64,000 nt of DNA from Paramoeba atlantica (Eukaryota; Discosea): assembly GCA_977017575.1 (NCBI GenBank), contig CDRNVI010000060.1, forward strand, positions 62,001-126,000, read 5' to 3'. The translations under genes were made by a program, and so were the position numbers. The notes beneath the pieces were generated by a model, which worked only from the letters and a program-made list of their open reading frames with translations, was not told where the DNA came from and searched no databases. The stretch's first letter is position 1; every line of letters begins with the position of its first letter. This document shows positions 11,201 to 22,300 of the stretch, one piece after another.

Positions 11201-11579
11201 TCCCGCGGCTGAACGAATAAGGTCGCGTTGAGGAAAAGTTGAAGGAGAAAGAGAGAAGATAAGATTTTAAGTTCTGCTTATTATTCGTGATGATTTTAAG
11301 TCTGTCAAAGCGGATGTTTATTGTTGACCTAAAATACCATTTTACCTAATCTGCAAGTCGTGTTTTTACCCTCCGCAGGATATGAGGATAGCCCATCAAT
11401 ATGTAGAAATAAATTAATAATACAGACGTATACTATAAACGAAAAATATTTGACAATCTCTAAAATATCATTATACCCTTTTACAACTATGAGACCTGGC
11501 GAGAACGCGCCGAGACCGCGGTTAACGTCACCCACAGACCCTCATTTATAACGCCCGTGTAATAGGAATATCATGTGAG
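11201..11579. other. AT-rich spacer with a degenerate repeat terminus
   Basis: No gene is seen. Near 11500-11525 short GAGAACGCGC and GAGACCGCGG units are followed at 11530-11544 by ACCCACAGACCCTCA. This is a two-mismatch version of the dispersed terminus at 4400, 14567, 17563 and 23381. Confidence 0.5.
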
Positions 11580-12833
11580 CAATTCGTTCGTTGTGCATAG
11601 GAAAACTCCGCGATGAACATAAGATTGATGTATTCAATCAAATACAAAATTCGAATAAATCTTGTTTAGGTTAAAAAGGGGGGTACAATTTTTACAGCAT
11701 GGTGTGTGTGTATACTGTGTGTGTGGGAAGTACGGGCAAATATGGGCGATTCCCATGTCATAAAAATTCCTTTTCCACTACCTACATTCTCACATACTTT
11801 GGAACAATCGAAGACTTCCCTTCTAAAACGCATGCATTTCCACTGAAGTACAAGGCCACTATTGTGGGAGGTAATGCATCAAACGAGACTTTGCCCGTAA
11901 AGGCGTTATGCGCCAGATCGAGTGTATGCAATGAAGGTGGAAGACTGCGGAAATCCAACGCACCATTGAGTTTATTGTTAGACAAGCGCAACTTTTGAAG
12001 TCTCTTCGGGAGGTAGGCCAAGTCAACATGACCAGAAAAATGATTTGCATCAAGAAAAAGCAGGACGAGTGTCTCGGGCAACTTCGTCAAGTCCAGATTC
12101 CCTGAGAAACCGTTGTACGACAAAGAAAGCATTTTTAGTAACGGAGGAAGCAACGTCAAATCAAGCACCCCGGAAAACTTCGTGCCCGATGACCAAATCT
12201 CCACTAATGCATGAGGCAGAGATGTGGTGTCAAATGGTCCGAAGAATATGTTATTTTGAATATATAAGTGAGATAATTTGGGAGGAAATAAATGAACGGG
12301 AACAGTACCACCAAGGCCATTCTGAGAGACACAAAGAGTACACACGGTGTGCGGCAGACTGCCCCAAGTGAGGTTTCCTTTCAATCCTTTATATTTCCAA
12401 TTGATGCTTGTGACTTCATCGGCGGAATTACAAGTGACACCGGCCCACGTACATGCCTGCGTTTCATTCTTCATATTGATCATCGATTGTGGCTCGAGTC
12501 TTGCGACCAATTGCGCCATTTGGATATCTTGTGAGAGTACGGCCCCTCGCACCTTGCCGAGCCGTGTTCGCGTGTGGGTTGAATCCGCCGTTGCAAGTCT
12601 CAAACAGATGAGGAATTTTAGATAGAAAGTCATGTAAAGGAATATACAAGAAACATAAGCATTCTACGTAAAGGAAGGTTTTGTTTATCGTTAACAATTG
12701 TTTCGAGCTATCAACAATTGTTTTGCAAACAATAATCGAAGGCTAACAATAATCGAACTTTTACCCCGCAATAGCAACATTGTACGAGGTGCAACGAAAG
12801 TTCGAATACTGTTAACAATGGGGGGTATGTGGG
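11580..12833. repeat. Segmental duplication, right copy (partner 7480-8731)
   Basis: This is the duplicate of 7480-8731 described there. Positions 11580-11640 are the orphan 5' end of an LRR gene like 6799-7536: the start codons are kept but the rest of that gene is absent. This shows the breakpoint fell inside its first 20 codons. Confidence 0.9.
11782..12633 (-). CDS. Leucine-rich-repeat protein, duplicated copy B (283 aa)
   Basis: This is a near-identical paralogue of 7680-8531 with about ten substitutions in 283 residues. It has the same leader (MTFYLKFLICLRLATADS), the same LSQDIQMAQLV helix, the same ACTWAGVTC cap and the same eight repeats, including the unusual EIWSSGTKFSG repeat. 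The substitutions are scattered and none breaks the frame, so the copy seems functional. Downstream on its strand there is only a gene remnant, not the full LRR gene that follows copy A. Confidence 0.88.
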   Translation of the reverse strand: MTFYLKFLICLRLATADSTHTRTRLGKVRGAVLSQDIQMAQLVARLEPQSMINMKNETQACTWAGVTCNSADEVTSINWKYKGLKGNLTWGSLPHTVCTLCVSQNGLGGTVPVHLFPPKLSHLYIQNNIFFGPFDTTSLPHALVEIWSSGTKFSGVLDLTLLPPLLKMLSLSYNGFSGNLDLTKLPETLVLLFLDANHFSGHVDLAYLPKRLQKLRLSNNKLNGALDFRSLPPSLHTLDLAHNAFTGKVSFDALPPTIVALYFSGNACVLEGKSSIVPKYVRM

Positions 12834-13539
12834 CAGTCACTGAGTGTCGCTGAAAGTCACTGGCAAACCCTGCCAACCGCCGACGGTCACGAGCATTCGC
12901 TGGAGTGACTAATGACTCTCCAATGACACCTCTTTAGGGTACTACGTAGTTTTGAATTGCCAATCATTGCCATACAGTTTTGTCCAAAACTGAGTTATGG
13001 GAATTGAAGTACGATGTTGGGTGAAATACCATTTACGTGTCCTGTCGACGTTTTGAAAAACTTCTTTGTATTTAGTTTGTCTGGAAAGTACCACCATCCA
13101 GTGACTGAAAGTCTATTGCTTCAATGATATTGTTCCACATACGTATAGTTAAGTATAGTTTCCACATATGTATAGTTAAGCACATCATGTTCCTTTTTCG
13201 GGACGCTAAGAAACCTGACCACGGGGAACAAGCTAATTTAAATTTTACACGAAAAAGAAGAAATTCACTTATAGTTAACTATATTCGAATGTTAGCAATA
13301 ATTGAGCCCCCTTTGCTTCTAGTAATTCTGAAATCATTGTAAGCGGTACAATATTCTAAAATGAAGCCTAAAAAAAGACGTATATTATATTATATTTTCA
13401 CCCCCCGCTCCTACCCCAGTTAGCGCACCCCGCGACGGTACCAATCCTGTACCGCCGCTTAAACTATCTGGGCATTGCCCTTCCGGGTGGCTACTCCCAT
13501 AGGCAACATAAGGTGAGAGAGACATCGGGCCCTGTCGGA
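12834..13539. other. Intergenic region, no gene seen
   Basis: The stretch contains a repeated ACATAYGTATAGTTAAG motif near 13140-13185 and becomes GC-rich at about 13395-13540, just before the second copy of the unclassified ORF family. I see no coding capacity or structure that supports a gene. Confidence 0.4.
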
Positions 13540-14241
13540 AGTGTGTGCTCTGGCCACCGGCGAGTGAAACAGAAGAAGCCATCTACAAGGCTATACTGGC
13601 TTCAACAAAGAGAAATTATACGAAACGAGTGTCTGTGTTCACACCTCCTGCGCTTACAATCACTGAGGAGGAGCTCGGTGCTAAGATCGAAGAAATCTTG
13701 GATCGTGTAACAACGAACTATGGATTCTTTTTTGCACGGAGGACGTACTGTGTGTGGAATCGAAGTCACGCCAAAGCTCCTAGAGCGCGCACTTCTCCAC
13801 ATCATTGATCGCCGTGGACATCTTTTGCAAGATGTTCGATCGCGCGCGATCTACTTTGTGGAAGAGGCAGGTCAAGATCTTGGGTCGTTCCTTGAACAAA
13901 ACCCTTTGTTTGCTCCGCGGCGTTCAAGCGAAGTTGCTGACTTTGTGGAAAGTCTTTGGCGTTCTGTTTCCGGAAAACGCTCGCGTTGTTGTGCAAACTG
14001 GCGTCTCCAGCGGAAAAACACTAACATCCGTTCACAGGAGGAGCGTTCTGTCGTAGAAGCGCCAGGACGTTCCGAGACTCCATCCGGCACATACTACCGG
14101 GCGGAAAGCATTCAAACCTCTGATCGAATTGTCTCATCACAAAAGCCCGCAGAGACTGGCTTAAGGAGCATATCCATAACGTGGCGTACGACCCTAAAAA
14201 ACCGGGTAAGTGCGCCAAGTCATAATGTTCACGTTTTCTAG
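13540..14241 (+). mobile_element. Unclassified ORF family, copy 2 (best preserved, broken)
   Basis: The longest open stretch here covers 13720-14241. Recognisable blocks shared with copy 1 are AIYKAILASTKR, ITEEELGAKIEEIL and LLHIIDRRGHLLQDVRSR. A further block, VADFVESLWRSVSGKRS, is shared with copy 3 at 50.8 kb. It has no similarity I recognise. It is antisense to the host genes. The repeats suggest an element-encoded protein, but a dispersed host pseudogene family is possible. Confidence 0.5.
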
Positions 14242-14394
14242 ATTACCGCACTACCGATATTTCATAAAAAAGGTATGAATCTTGGTTAGAACATAAAAAA
14301 TGTACACATATTTGCTTTTGATTATCCTTTGATCCAATACAATCTTAACTCAGATTTTTTCTACGCAATTGTTGAAATATGACGCAAGGAAGTT

Positions 14395-14581
14395 TGGCCG
14401 AGACCGCACTGAGGCCGCACCACACCAAACGAGACCGCACTGAGGCCGCACCGATACATCCCACCTTTATGTAGAGAAGGCGTTCGGATCTCTCCGAAAC
14501 CGCGCGAAACCGCGGCGAAACCGTGCGAAACTGTACCGAAACCGCGCGAAACCGTGCTGACACAGCACCCGCAGCCCCTCA
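14395..14581. repeat. Array of about 10-bp GAAACCGCGC-like units ending in the dispersed terminus
   Basis: Between 14395 and 14560 units such as GAGACCGCACT, GAGGCCGCACC, GAAACCGCGC and GAAACCGTGC recur with small changes. The constant terminus ACCCGCAGCCCCTCA follows at 14567-14581, and then a TTTATAA sequence. This is the longest example in the window of a variable array next to a fixed terminus. Confidence 0.65.
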
Positions 14582-14709
14582 CTTTTATAATAAAAGTCTC
14601 AGTCAAGAATACATTATTCCTGTGTTTAAGTGAAGGACACCATCGTACACACATTTGAAGTCTCCGTAAGCTTTCGACGAACCGATAGGTAATTCCTGGA
14701 TTTGCCGAG

Positions 14710-15546
14710 CTACATTTTAACACACTTTGACATGGTCAAAGGGCTGACTTCCAAATTGCCTCCATTTGCACTTAAGTCCATGACCGTCATTGTGGGAGGT
14801 AAGGCATCAAAACCCACTCTGCCCGTAAAAGCGTTGCGACTAAGATTGAGTTTATGCATGGAAGGTGGAAGATTGCGGAGATCTATCTCACCATCGAGTT
14901 TATTTCGAGACAAGTACAAACTTTCAAGTTTCATCGGAAGACATGACAAGTTTATATTCCCAACAAATTGATTTCTGTGAAGGAAGAGATTGACGAGTGT
15001 CTCGGGCAACTTCGTCAAATCCAGGTTTCCTGAGAAATTGTTATACGACAAAGAAAGCACTTTTAATAGAGGAGGAAGCGACGTCAAATCAAGCACCCCG
15101 GAAAACTTTGTGCTCGATGACCAAATCTCCTCCGATGCGTGAGGCAGAGATGTGGCGTCAAATGGTCCGAAGAATGGGTTACTTTGAATATTCAAGAAAC
15201 ATATTTTTGGAGGAAGTACTTGAACGGGAACCGCTCCACTAAGCTCATTGTCTCGGACACGAACTGTACACACGGTGTAAGGTAACCCGCCCCACGTGAG
15301 ATTTCCCGTTAATTGTCTAGCGGACCAATTGATGTTTGTGACTTCATCGTCGGAATTGCAAGTGACACCTGTCCACGTACATGCCTGTGTTTCATTCATG
15401 GTTATCGCTATCGTGGGGGTCATATGCTCAATAAATTGTGCCATCTGGATATCCTGTGAGAGCACGGCTTTTCTCACTTTACCCGGACGTGTGCGAGGAG
15501 GGGTTGAATCCGCAGGTGTAACGTTTCTAAGTTTTAGAGATGGCAT
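14710..15546 (-). CDS. Leucine-rich-repeat protein (278 aa)
   Basis: This is a paralogue of the duplicated pair at 7.7 and 11.8 kb but clearly older. The leader is short (MPSLKLRNVTPADS) and not strongly hydrophobic. GKVRKAVLSQDIQMAQFI and the cap ACTWTGVTC follow, then eight repeats of 23 residues. The third repeat carries EEIWSSSTKFSG, the same departure from the consensus as in its relatives. No anchor is seen. Probably secreted; function unknown. Confidence 0.85.
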   Translation of the reverse strand: MPSLKLRNVTPADSTPPRTRPGKVRKAVLSQDIQMAQFIEHMTPTIAITMNETQACTWTGVTCNSDDEVTNINWSARQLTGNLTWGGLPYTVCTVRVRDNELSGAVPVQVLPPKICFLNIQSNPFFGPFDATSLPHASEEIWSSSTKFSGVLDLTSLPPLLKVLSLSYNNFSGNLDLTKLPETLVNLFLHRNQFVGNINLSCLPMKLESLYLSRNKLDGEIDLRNLPPSMHKLNLSRNAFTGRVGFDALPPTMTVMDLSANGGNLEVSPLTMSKCVKM

Positions 15547-16495
<949 letters not shown>

Positions 16496-16678
16496 GCGTT
16501 GGTAATACCTTCTCAGGATAATAACAACGCCACGTTTTTTCAGCCTCGGAAATGGAGCTTGCTTGCCTGAATTGATGCCAGTCTGACCTCTTTCTCTTTC
16601 TCTTTTTTTGTTATATTCATCATTTCGAGGCTGAGAAAACGTGGCGTTGCTATTATCCTGAGAAGGTACTACCAACGC
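16496..16678. mobile_element. Foldback (MITE-like) element with inverted repeats of about 53 bp
   Basis: The left arm starts GCGTTGGTAATACCTTCTC (16496-16548) and the right arm (16626-16678) is its reverse complement with a few mismatches. The central 75 bp are pyrimidine-rich. There is no coding capacity, and no clear target duplication is visible. It is immediately followed by a Harbinger-like transposase remnant, which may or may not be the source of its mobility. Confidence 0.75.
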
Positions 16679-16717
16679 CCATGTTGCTAAGACCAAGCCC
16701 ATGTTGCTAAGATTAAC

Positions 16718-17325
16718 ATGAAGGAGGCAGGCATTAAGTGCCCCTCTCCTCCTGACCAAAAAAGGGAAATTCTTACTTTTCCCAGTATTCCTGGGAAAAC
16801 AATTAACCCGAGGGATGACCCTCCCAGCACTCCTGAGGATGACCTGAGGGAATATTTCTTTTTGACCATCATGAAGATGAAATGTTTTTGGCGGAGCTAG
16901 GATACGTGAGTTGCAACCACTGTTTTGTTCCATTCAAGACACCACACAAAGGTTGCCTTGATGAACACCAGGATCGGTTCAACCGCATGCATTCTTGGAT
17001 TCGTTCAAGAATCGAGCGTTGTTTCGCTCGTTTCGAAAAATTTCGTTTTTTTCATGGAACGGACCACGATATTACGTGGGTAAAGGATGCCGTTCAGATT
17101 GTATCTGTTGCAGTGTATGGTTTGCTTGCATCAGAACCCCAATACGACTTTGATAGTGAAATAAATATACACTTGCAAAATATCGATGACTCATCTTTTT
17201 GTTGGTGTAGCAAAGGGTGTGGTTTAGTCAAACCGATTGATGAAAGGATGGATTGGCTCAAAGAACACATATACGATGTGGGATATGTTCCCAAGAAACC
17301 ACAGCATGGATCAAAAACTAAATAA
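16718..17325 (+). pseudogene. PIF/Harbinger-like (DDE_4 type) transposase, C-terminal end
   Basis: The open frame 16882-17325 encodes AELGYVSCNHCFVPFKTP followed by FNRMHSWIRSRIERCFARF. This matches the end of Harbinger/IS5-like DDE transposases: a GY...PFK block, then the R...E helix with the last acidic residue. A continuation of the upstream part in another frame (about 16718-16900) suggests a frameshift. The N-terminal domain is missing. Plus strand, antisense to the host genes. Confidence 0.6.
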
Positions 17326-17562
17326 AATTAAGTAGCTAGTCGTTTTCCATGAATTGCGAAATGTAAACTACGTAGTCATATCGTATACATGGCTTATAAA
17401 TTTTTGTTATTATCGTATATTATGTACACTATGTATGTCGCACATTATGATTTCTCCTTCGATCTAACTATTTTTCTCCTTCAATGTCTGCAGCTCCGAC
17501 TAATTTCGCATGCTTTCAGAGGATTTTTTTTCAACCCGCGCCGAACCCGCACCGAACCCGCG

Positions 17563-17683
17563 ACCCGCAGCCCCTCACGTATTTAAGTTGGAAGCTAGAA
17601 GCCAAAAGTTGATTTTTCTATTTAAAACATTATAAAAATTGAAGGTTTTGAAAAATGCGAATTTTGCTTTAATTTAAACTTGT
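17563..17683. repeat. Dispersed terminus followed by a Merlin right-end remnant
   Basis: Units of GAACCCGC at about 17532-17562 lead into the terminus ACCCGCAGCCCCTCA (17563-17577). The next 100 bp, ending GCGAATTTTGCTTTAATTTAA near 17681, match the right end of the Merlin element at 34871-35778. Two repeat families therefore abut here. Confidence 0.5.
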
Positions 17684-17799
17684 TTTCACAAGATACCCCT
17701 TCTTGGAGACGTGACACGCCTCCTAAAACATACGGGTCCTTAAATATACGGATATACTACTAGTATCAATCCTGAAATACACGGATACTGTACCATTGC

Positions 17800-18843
17800 C
17801 CATTGTACAATAACTTTACCTGTAGGGTTATACGAGCCCCTGACAAAATAATGGCTCGCCGTTACTCACTGTGATTCCTGTTCCCCTAACATCATAGAAC
17901 AAGTCACTTGGACCGCGATTCAAATCCAATGTGCCTTCAAGACCAGCGTTGAACTGCGCATGATGATGATATCATATCTTTTAAGATAGAGTTTTTTGAG
18001 GATGTAACTAACTTGCGCATATGACGCTGTTAGGTGCATCCCTTATGCGGACAGTGTCTCTGCATCGCTCCATTGCGGGGAATCACGCTTATGCCATAAT
18101 AAGAAGCTGGAACGGATAGCAGCTCGGGAGAGTGACGCCCGACATTTAGCCCCCAAATCTTCGTCCCCTCCAAACAACCGATTAATATCCGCTGAGGAGG
18201 CTACCAGACCACCTCGTGCTCCAATTTCGAATACGAGGAGGTACGTTTTCGGGTGCACTGTTCGTCGTTCGTGTAATAGGGCGTTATTTCTTTAATCACA
18301 CAGGTAAGAGATCAAAGTCCGCGTGTCCTGTAAACAAGTTATCGTTTATGGGAATGCCATAGAGTCTTGATAGAGTACAAAAATTAGGTGTTCCTGTTAA
18401 TTCATTCCGCCCAACACAGAAATTCCGCAACGTCGACGGAAGAACTTCGAATGGTAGATGACCGGAAAATTGATTACCCGGGCAAGAAAATCTTCAATGG
18501 TTGACGGGATATATTGCCAATTTAACACACCTTTAAATATCAATCTGTATAATGTTGGGAGGAAGAGACGAGAGGTCTACACGACCTTGTAGCTTATTCA
18601 TTGAAAAGTAGATATCAGTCATGGTCCTTGGGAGGTATCGCATTTCGCGTCCTCCATAAAACTCATTGTAGGAGGCAAAAACATTCGTCATATTCTCGGG
18701 GAGGTTTTCCAGTTCTACTTCACCTGATAACGCGTTAAACCCAACACTAAGACTTCAAATGGTACGGGGTAAACCGTTGAACGAGAAATTTCCCCGGAGG
18801 TTTAAAGAACTGCATGCGATCACATCAACATTTCCGGTCTGAC
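17800..18843 (-). pseudogene. Fused LRR pseudogene interrupted by a LINE fragment
   Basis: The sequence follows 24900-25329 (3' part of the LRR gene 24923-25603) and then jumps directly to the equivalent of 26005-26313 (the LRR gene 25901-26524). About 675 bp including the intergenic region and the 5' half of the first gene have been lost, fusing two neighbouring LRR genes. A 323-bp LINE fragment (17961-18283) interrupts the first part. The reading frame is broken. This is a dead copy of a two-gene block whose better-preserved version lies 7 kb away. Confidence 0.85.
17961..18283 (-). mobile_element. 5'-truncated LINE, end of the restriction-like endonuclease ORF
   Basis: Minus-strand translation gives TYLLVFEIGARGGLV then NRLFGGDED. 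This matches the end of the LINE ORFs at 1-2467 and 29588-34312 (FLLAIEVGARG, NSLFGG). The stop is at 18043-18045, and the 3' end runs into an ATCATCATCA tail at about 17961. Left and right junctions are defined by comparison with the uninterrupted sequence at about 25075; a few bases of target are missing. Confidence 0.8.
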
Positions 18844-18870
18844 TGCAGTTACTTTACTAAAAATAAAGAG

Positions 18871-19198
18871 TACTGTACCCCCCTAGTTATCTGTCGCTGG
18901 GGAACAAGGGGACAATGATGGGGATGTTGAAGGGAATGATGAAGGGGATGACGGAGGGGATAACGAGCTCCGACTTCTGTTTTCCAATTTTGGCCGTAGA
19001 ACTCAACGCAAAACCATTAGCCTATAAGCAGAACAGAAGAAAAATTGAAGTTTTCAAAATTTTATGAATTTTTCATTTTGTTTAGAAAGGCGACAGATAA
19101 GTGGGGGGGGGCGACGAAAAAAATATATTCGAAGGGCCGAAAAGCGATAGATAACTAGGGGGATGGGGGGGTGACAGATAACTAGGGGGGGTACAGTA
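18871..19198. mobile_element. Mariner-type miniature element, TACTGTACCCCCCTAG inverted repeats
   Basis: The left arm is 18871-18897 and the right arm 19171-19198 is its reverse complement. Two further degenerate copies of the arm (GATAGATAACTAGGGGG at about 19146 and GACAGATAAGTGGGGG at about 19093) lie inside the right side. TACTGTACCCC ends are common in Tc1/mariner-type elements. A single arm also occurs at 51121-51150. No transposase is present. Confidence 0.7.
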
Positions 19199-19380
19199 AT
19201 AAAAGAATGTATTCCTACCCCAATACCTGAATTCACATTCATTGACATCACTACACGCATTGCACCTGTTACAACACGCTCTATACACAATCTACATCTG
19301 TACCTCCTCCATTTTTACACCACACACCAACCCACCTATGCAGCACGCGTACAAAGGTCCGTGCCATCTCCTGTCCCCCC

Positions 19381-22300
19381 CTACACCCCCCCGTCCCCCC
19401 CTCCCCCACCCCCCCCACTCGCCACATACTCCCTCACATCACTCCTCACCCCCGTCACCCGTCCACTCTTCCGGTCCACCTCAAACGTCTTACTCGGCAA
19501 CTGCGCGAGCACGTTCCGGTGGGGCGCCAGCGCGGTGCCGTGGAACAGGGCCAGCGGGTGGTGCCGCCGCACCTCCCACAGCCGCTCCACCCTCTCCGCC
19601 TTCCCCCCCCACGGGACTTTCCCATCCACGGTGGTGACAAAATCCCGGATCTCCTCCGGGGCGTTTCGAATCACCCCGACGGGTCGCCGCTTGTGGGTCC
19701 AGAACCGGCCCCTCTCCGTGAACGCACTCGGGCCGAGACGGTCGCGGAGGTAATGCCCGTCCCGGGGGAACAGCAGGGGCTGGTCGTCCTCCTGGTGGCA
19801 CACAAAGTCCCACGGGGTGTACTTAGGGAAGTAATTCAGCAACAGGTAGTCCTTTCGGTCGTTCGCGGTGAGCCGACGGTAGTTGTCGGCCCGCAGGTTG
19901 TCCCAGCGGTACCAGCCGTCGAGCTCCGCGAGTTGCTTCAGACTCTGCAGGGGGTGACGGTGGGGTGGGGGGGCGAGAGGGTCGAGGGCGTGGGGCTTTG
20001 CGCGGAGGGAGGCTTTGGGGTCCCGCACGTCGAGGTAGCGCTTGAGACCCCCGGAGTGGCGAAGGGTCTCCTCGGGGACGACACGCTCGGGGAAGTCGGG
20101 GGTGAGTTGCCAGAGTTGGACGCGGTCGAGGGGGGGGGTGTCGGGGGCCCCGTCGCGGAGGTAGACCACGGAGAGGGTGGGGCAGGAGGGGGGGTTGAAA
20201 TAGGGTTCCTGAGGGAACTGGGTGACGACGGCGCGCTCGGGGGGACCGACACGGCCGTGGCCGAGGGAGCGGGGGACACAGACCACGTGCCCGCGGGTGA
20301 GGCCGTCGCGGGGGGTGGCGTAGCTCCAGCTCTCGACCCCGGCGTACACGCGCTGTTCCCAGAGGTAGTCCTGGGTCTCGACGTAGTTGAGAACGTTGCA
20401 GGGGAGGGTGTTGGTGCCCCAGTTGAGGTGGAGGTTGGGGTCTGGAGGGGTGTGTTCCAGTGGGGCGTGGTCCCATTCCGATGTCGGAAGGTGCGCTTTT
20501 TTACCGTTTTCTAAAATCACGTGGATATGTCCAGGATGCGTTGCCGCGGCGGCGCTCGTGCTCACCACGTCCGGGTCTTTTCGTGCGAAACAACGTAAGG
20601 AGGGGATGAACTTGCGTTGTTCGAGAATGGAGGTCCACTTCTTCTCGTGTTCCACTGTTTCCAGGGCAACGTACTCGTTGTATCGCTCTCGCTGCTCCGC
20701 ACTGAGGTGGCGTAGAAGCTCTGGAGGTTGTTCATAGCGTAACTGGCACGGTGGGGGCTTAAGAAAGGTCTGAGTCGCTTGACTGCCGTGGTCACCAGCC
20801 TGTACGATGCGGTTTTTCAGAAATGAAATCGACAGCAGTGGTTCTTTGACCGTAACCTCCCCAGAAGTTGATACCTCATCCGGCGGGAGCACTTCCCCAA
20901 ACCACGCACGGAGATGCTCCGCGGAAATCAGCTCGAGATCCGTACGCCTGGGGTCTACAAAACTAGTACGCTCGCACAACGCGTCGAGTTTCGCCCGCCG
21001 CGCATCACGTTCGGGGATGGTCTCGCTTCGCTTTGGCTCGAGGTTGTGAATCAGCGCAAGTCGACGGCGCTGGTAGCCATGCTCGCGGTACCGCACGAAC
21101 AATCCCCACTCCTCCCGGGAAGGTTTTCCACGTGTAAGTACGGGCATCCCAATAACGTCGCTCTTTAGATTAAAAAGTTGAAGATGTTGTCGTGCGGGAT
21201 GTGGCATAAAATATTCCATCGGACGTTCCCCACTTTGGTTCTTTTTTAACCTTACCCGGTCATCAATTTGGGTACGGATCGGGACCCCGAGCCAGGTATG
21301 CTGGGCGTCGGTGACATCACTCTTCCCTAGCGCAATATTTCGCGTGCGTCGATCGACGTCAAACGAGGTCGGGAGCAGAACTTCCATATTCTTCCGCCGA
21401 CCATAGGGGCTGGCATGGGCCGGGTCCCCACCAAACATCCCCCCACGGTAGGCATTCGCGTAGTAACTTGCCGCAGTAAGGTACCGCTCATCATTTTGCC
21501 CACGGCGAAAAGTCCGCTGATCCGGGCCTCCATCCCGCACCAGCGGTCCCTGCCGCCCCAGGCCAAACTCCGAGGCCTTTTGCTGTTCCTCCGCCCTTCG
21601 CTCCGCATCCGCGGCCACGGAACGCTGGCGCAACGTAAAATTTGTCCTGTCCTCCCCCAGCAGCGGGACCCCGGAATCTGGGGAAGACAACAAATTCTCT
21701 TGTGCCCCCCCTGCTCCTTTGATATTCTCCACGCTGGGGAGATAATAACTCCCGAGGTTGGCCTCGGCCTCCTTTCGAGGAGGCGCCGGGCTTAGGGGCC
21801 CGACCGCCGGGGAGCCGTAAAACGCTCTCCCGACCTCTGCCCTTTTTTTATCGTACCCCTGGAACGGGGGGTTCCGGTAGCGCTGGGCGTCGTGGTAGTC
21901 ATACTCCTCCTTGTCTCGGAACCCGTGCAGCTGGTACAGCGTGCGACGGTCCGAGGCCTCCTGGGCCTCCCGCGCGCTGCGGGTTTGGTACGCCGCAAGG
22001 CTTGGACCACTTTGGTGACGTAACACCCCAGGGTCCGTTCTGGAAACATCCCAGGAGGTCGGGGAAGTGGGTGAACCTCCAAATCTTGAGGAAGAGGATG
22101 CACTGGACAAATTTGAAGAAGGCAAACCTAAGGCTTCACCTCTTTGAGGAGATACCCCTCCTGTACTCCCAGGGGTTGCGGTTCCTGTTCTTTCTTTATT
22201 TGTACTTGCCATTGCGTCTCCCAAATTTATAGGGTTGTGGGGACCCCTAAAGGAATCCTGAGGTTGTCTATGACCACCACTACTACGGGGTAACCCCGCG

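Noticed and set aside
19519-20514. Long plus-strand ORF (331 aa), glycine- and valine-rich, and several shorter ones opposite the 1171-residue gene
   Set aside because: These are antisense shadows of a GC-rich coding frame; the minus-strand frame has the sensible composition and length.
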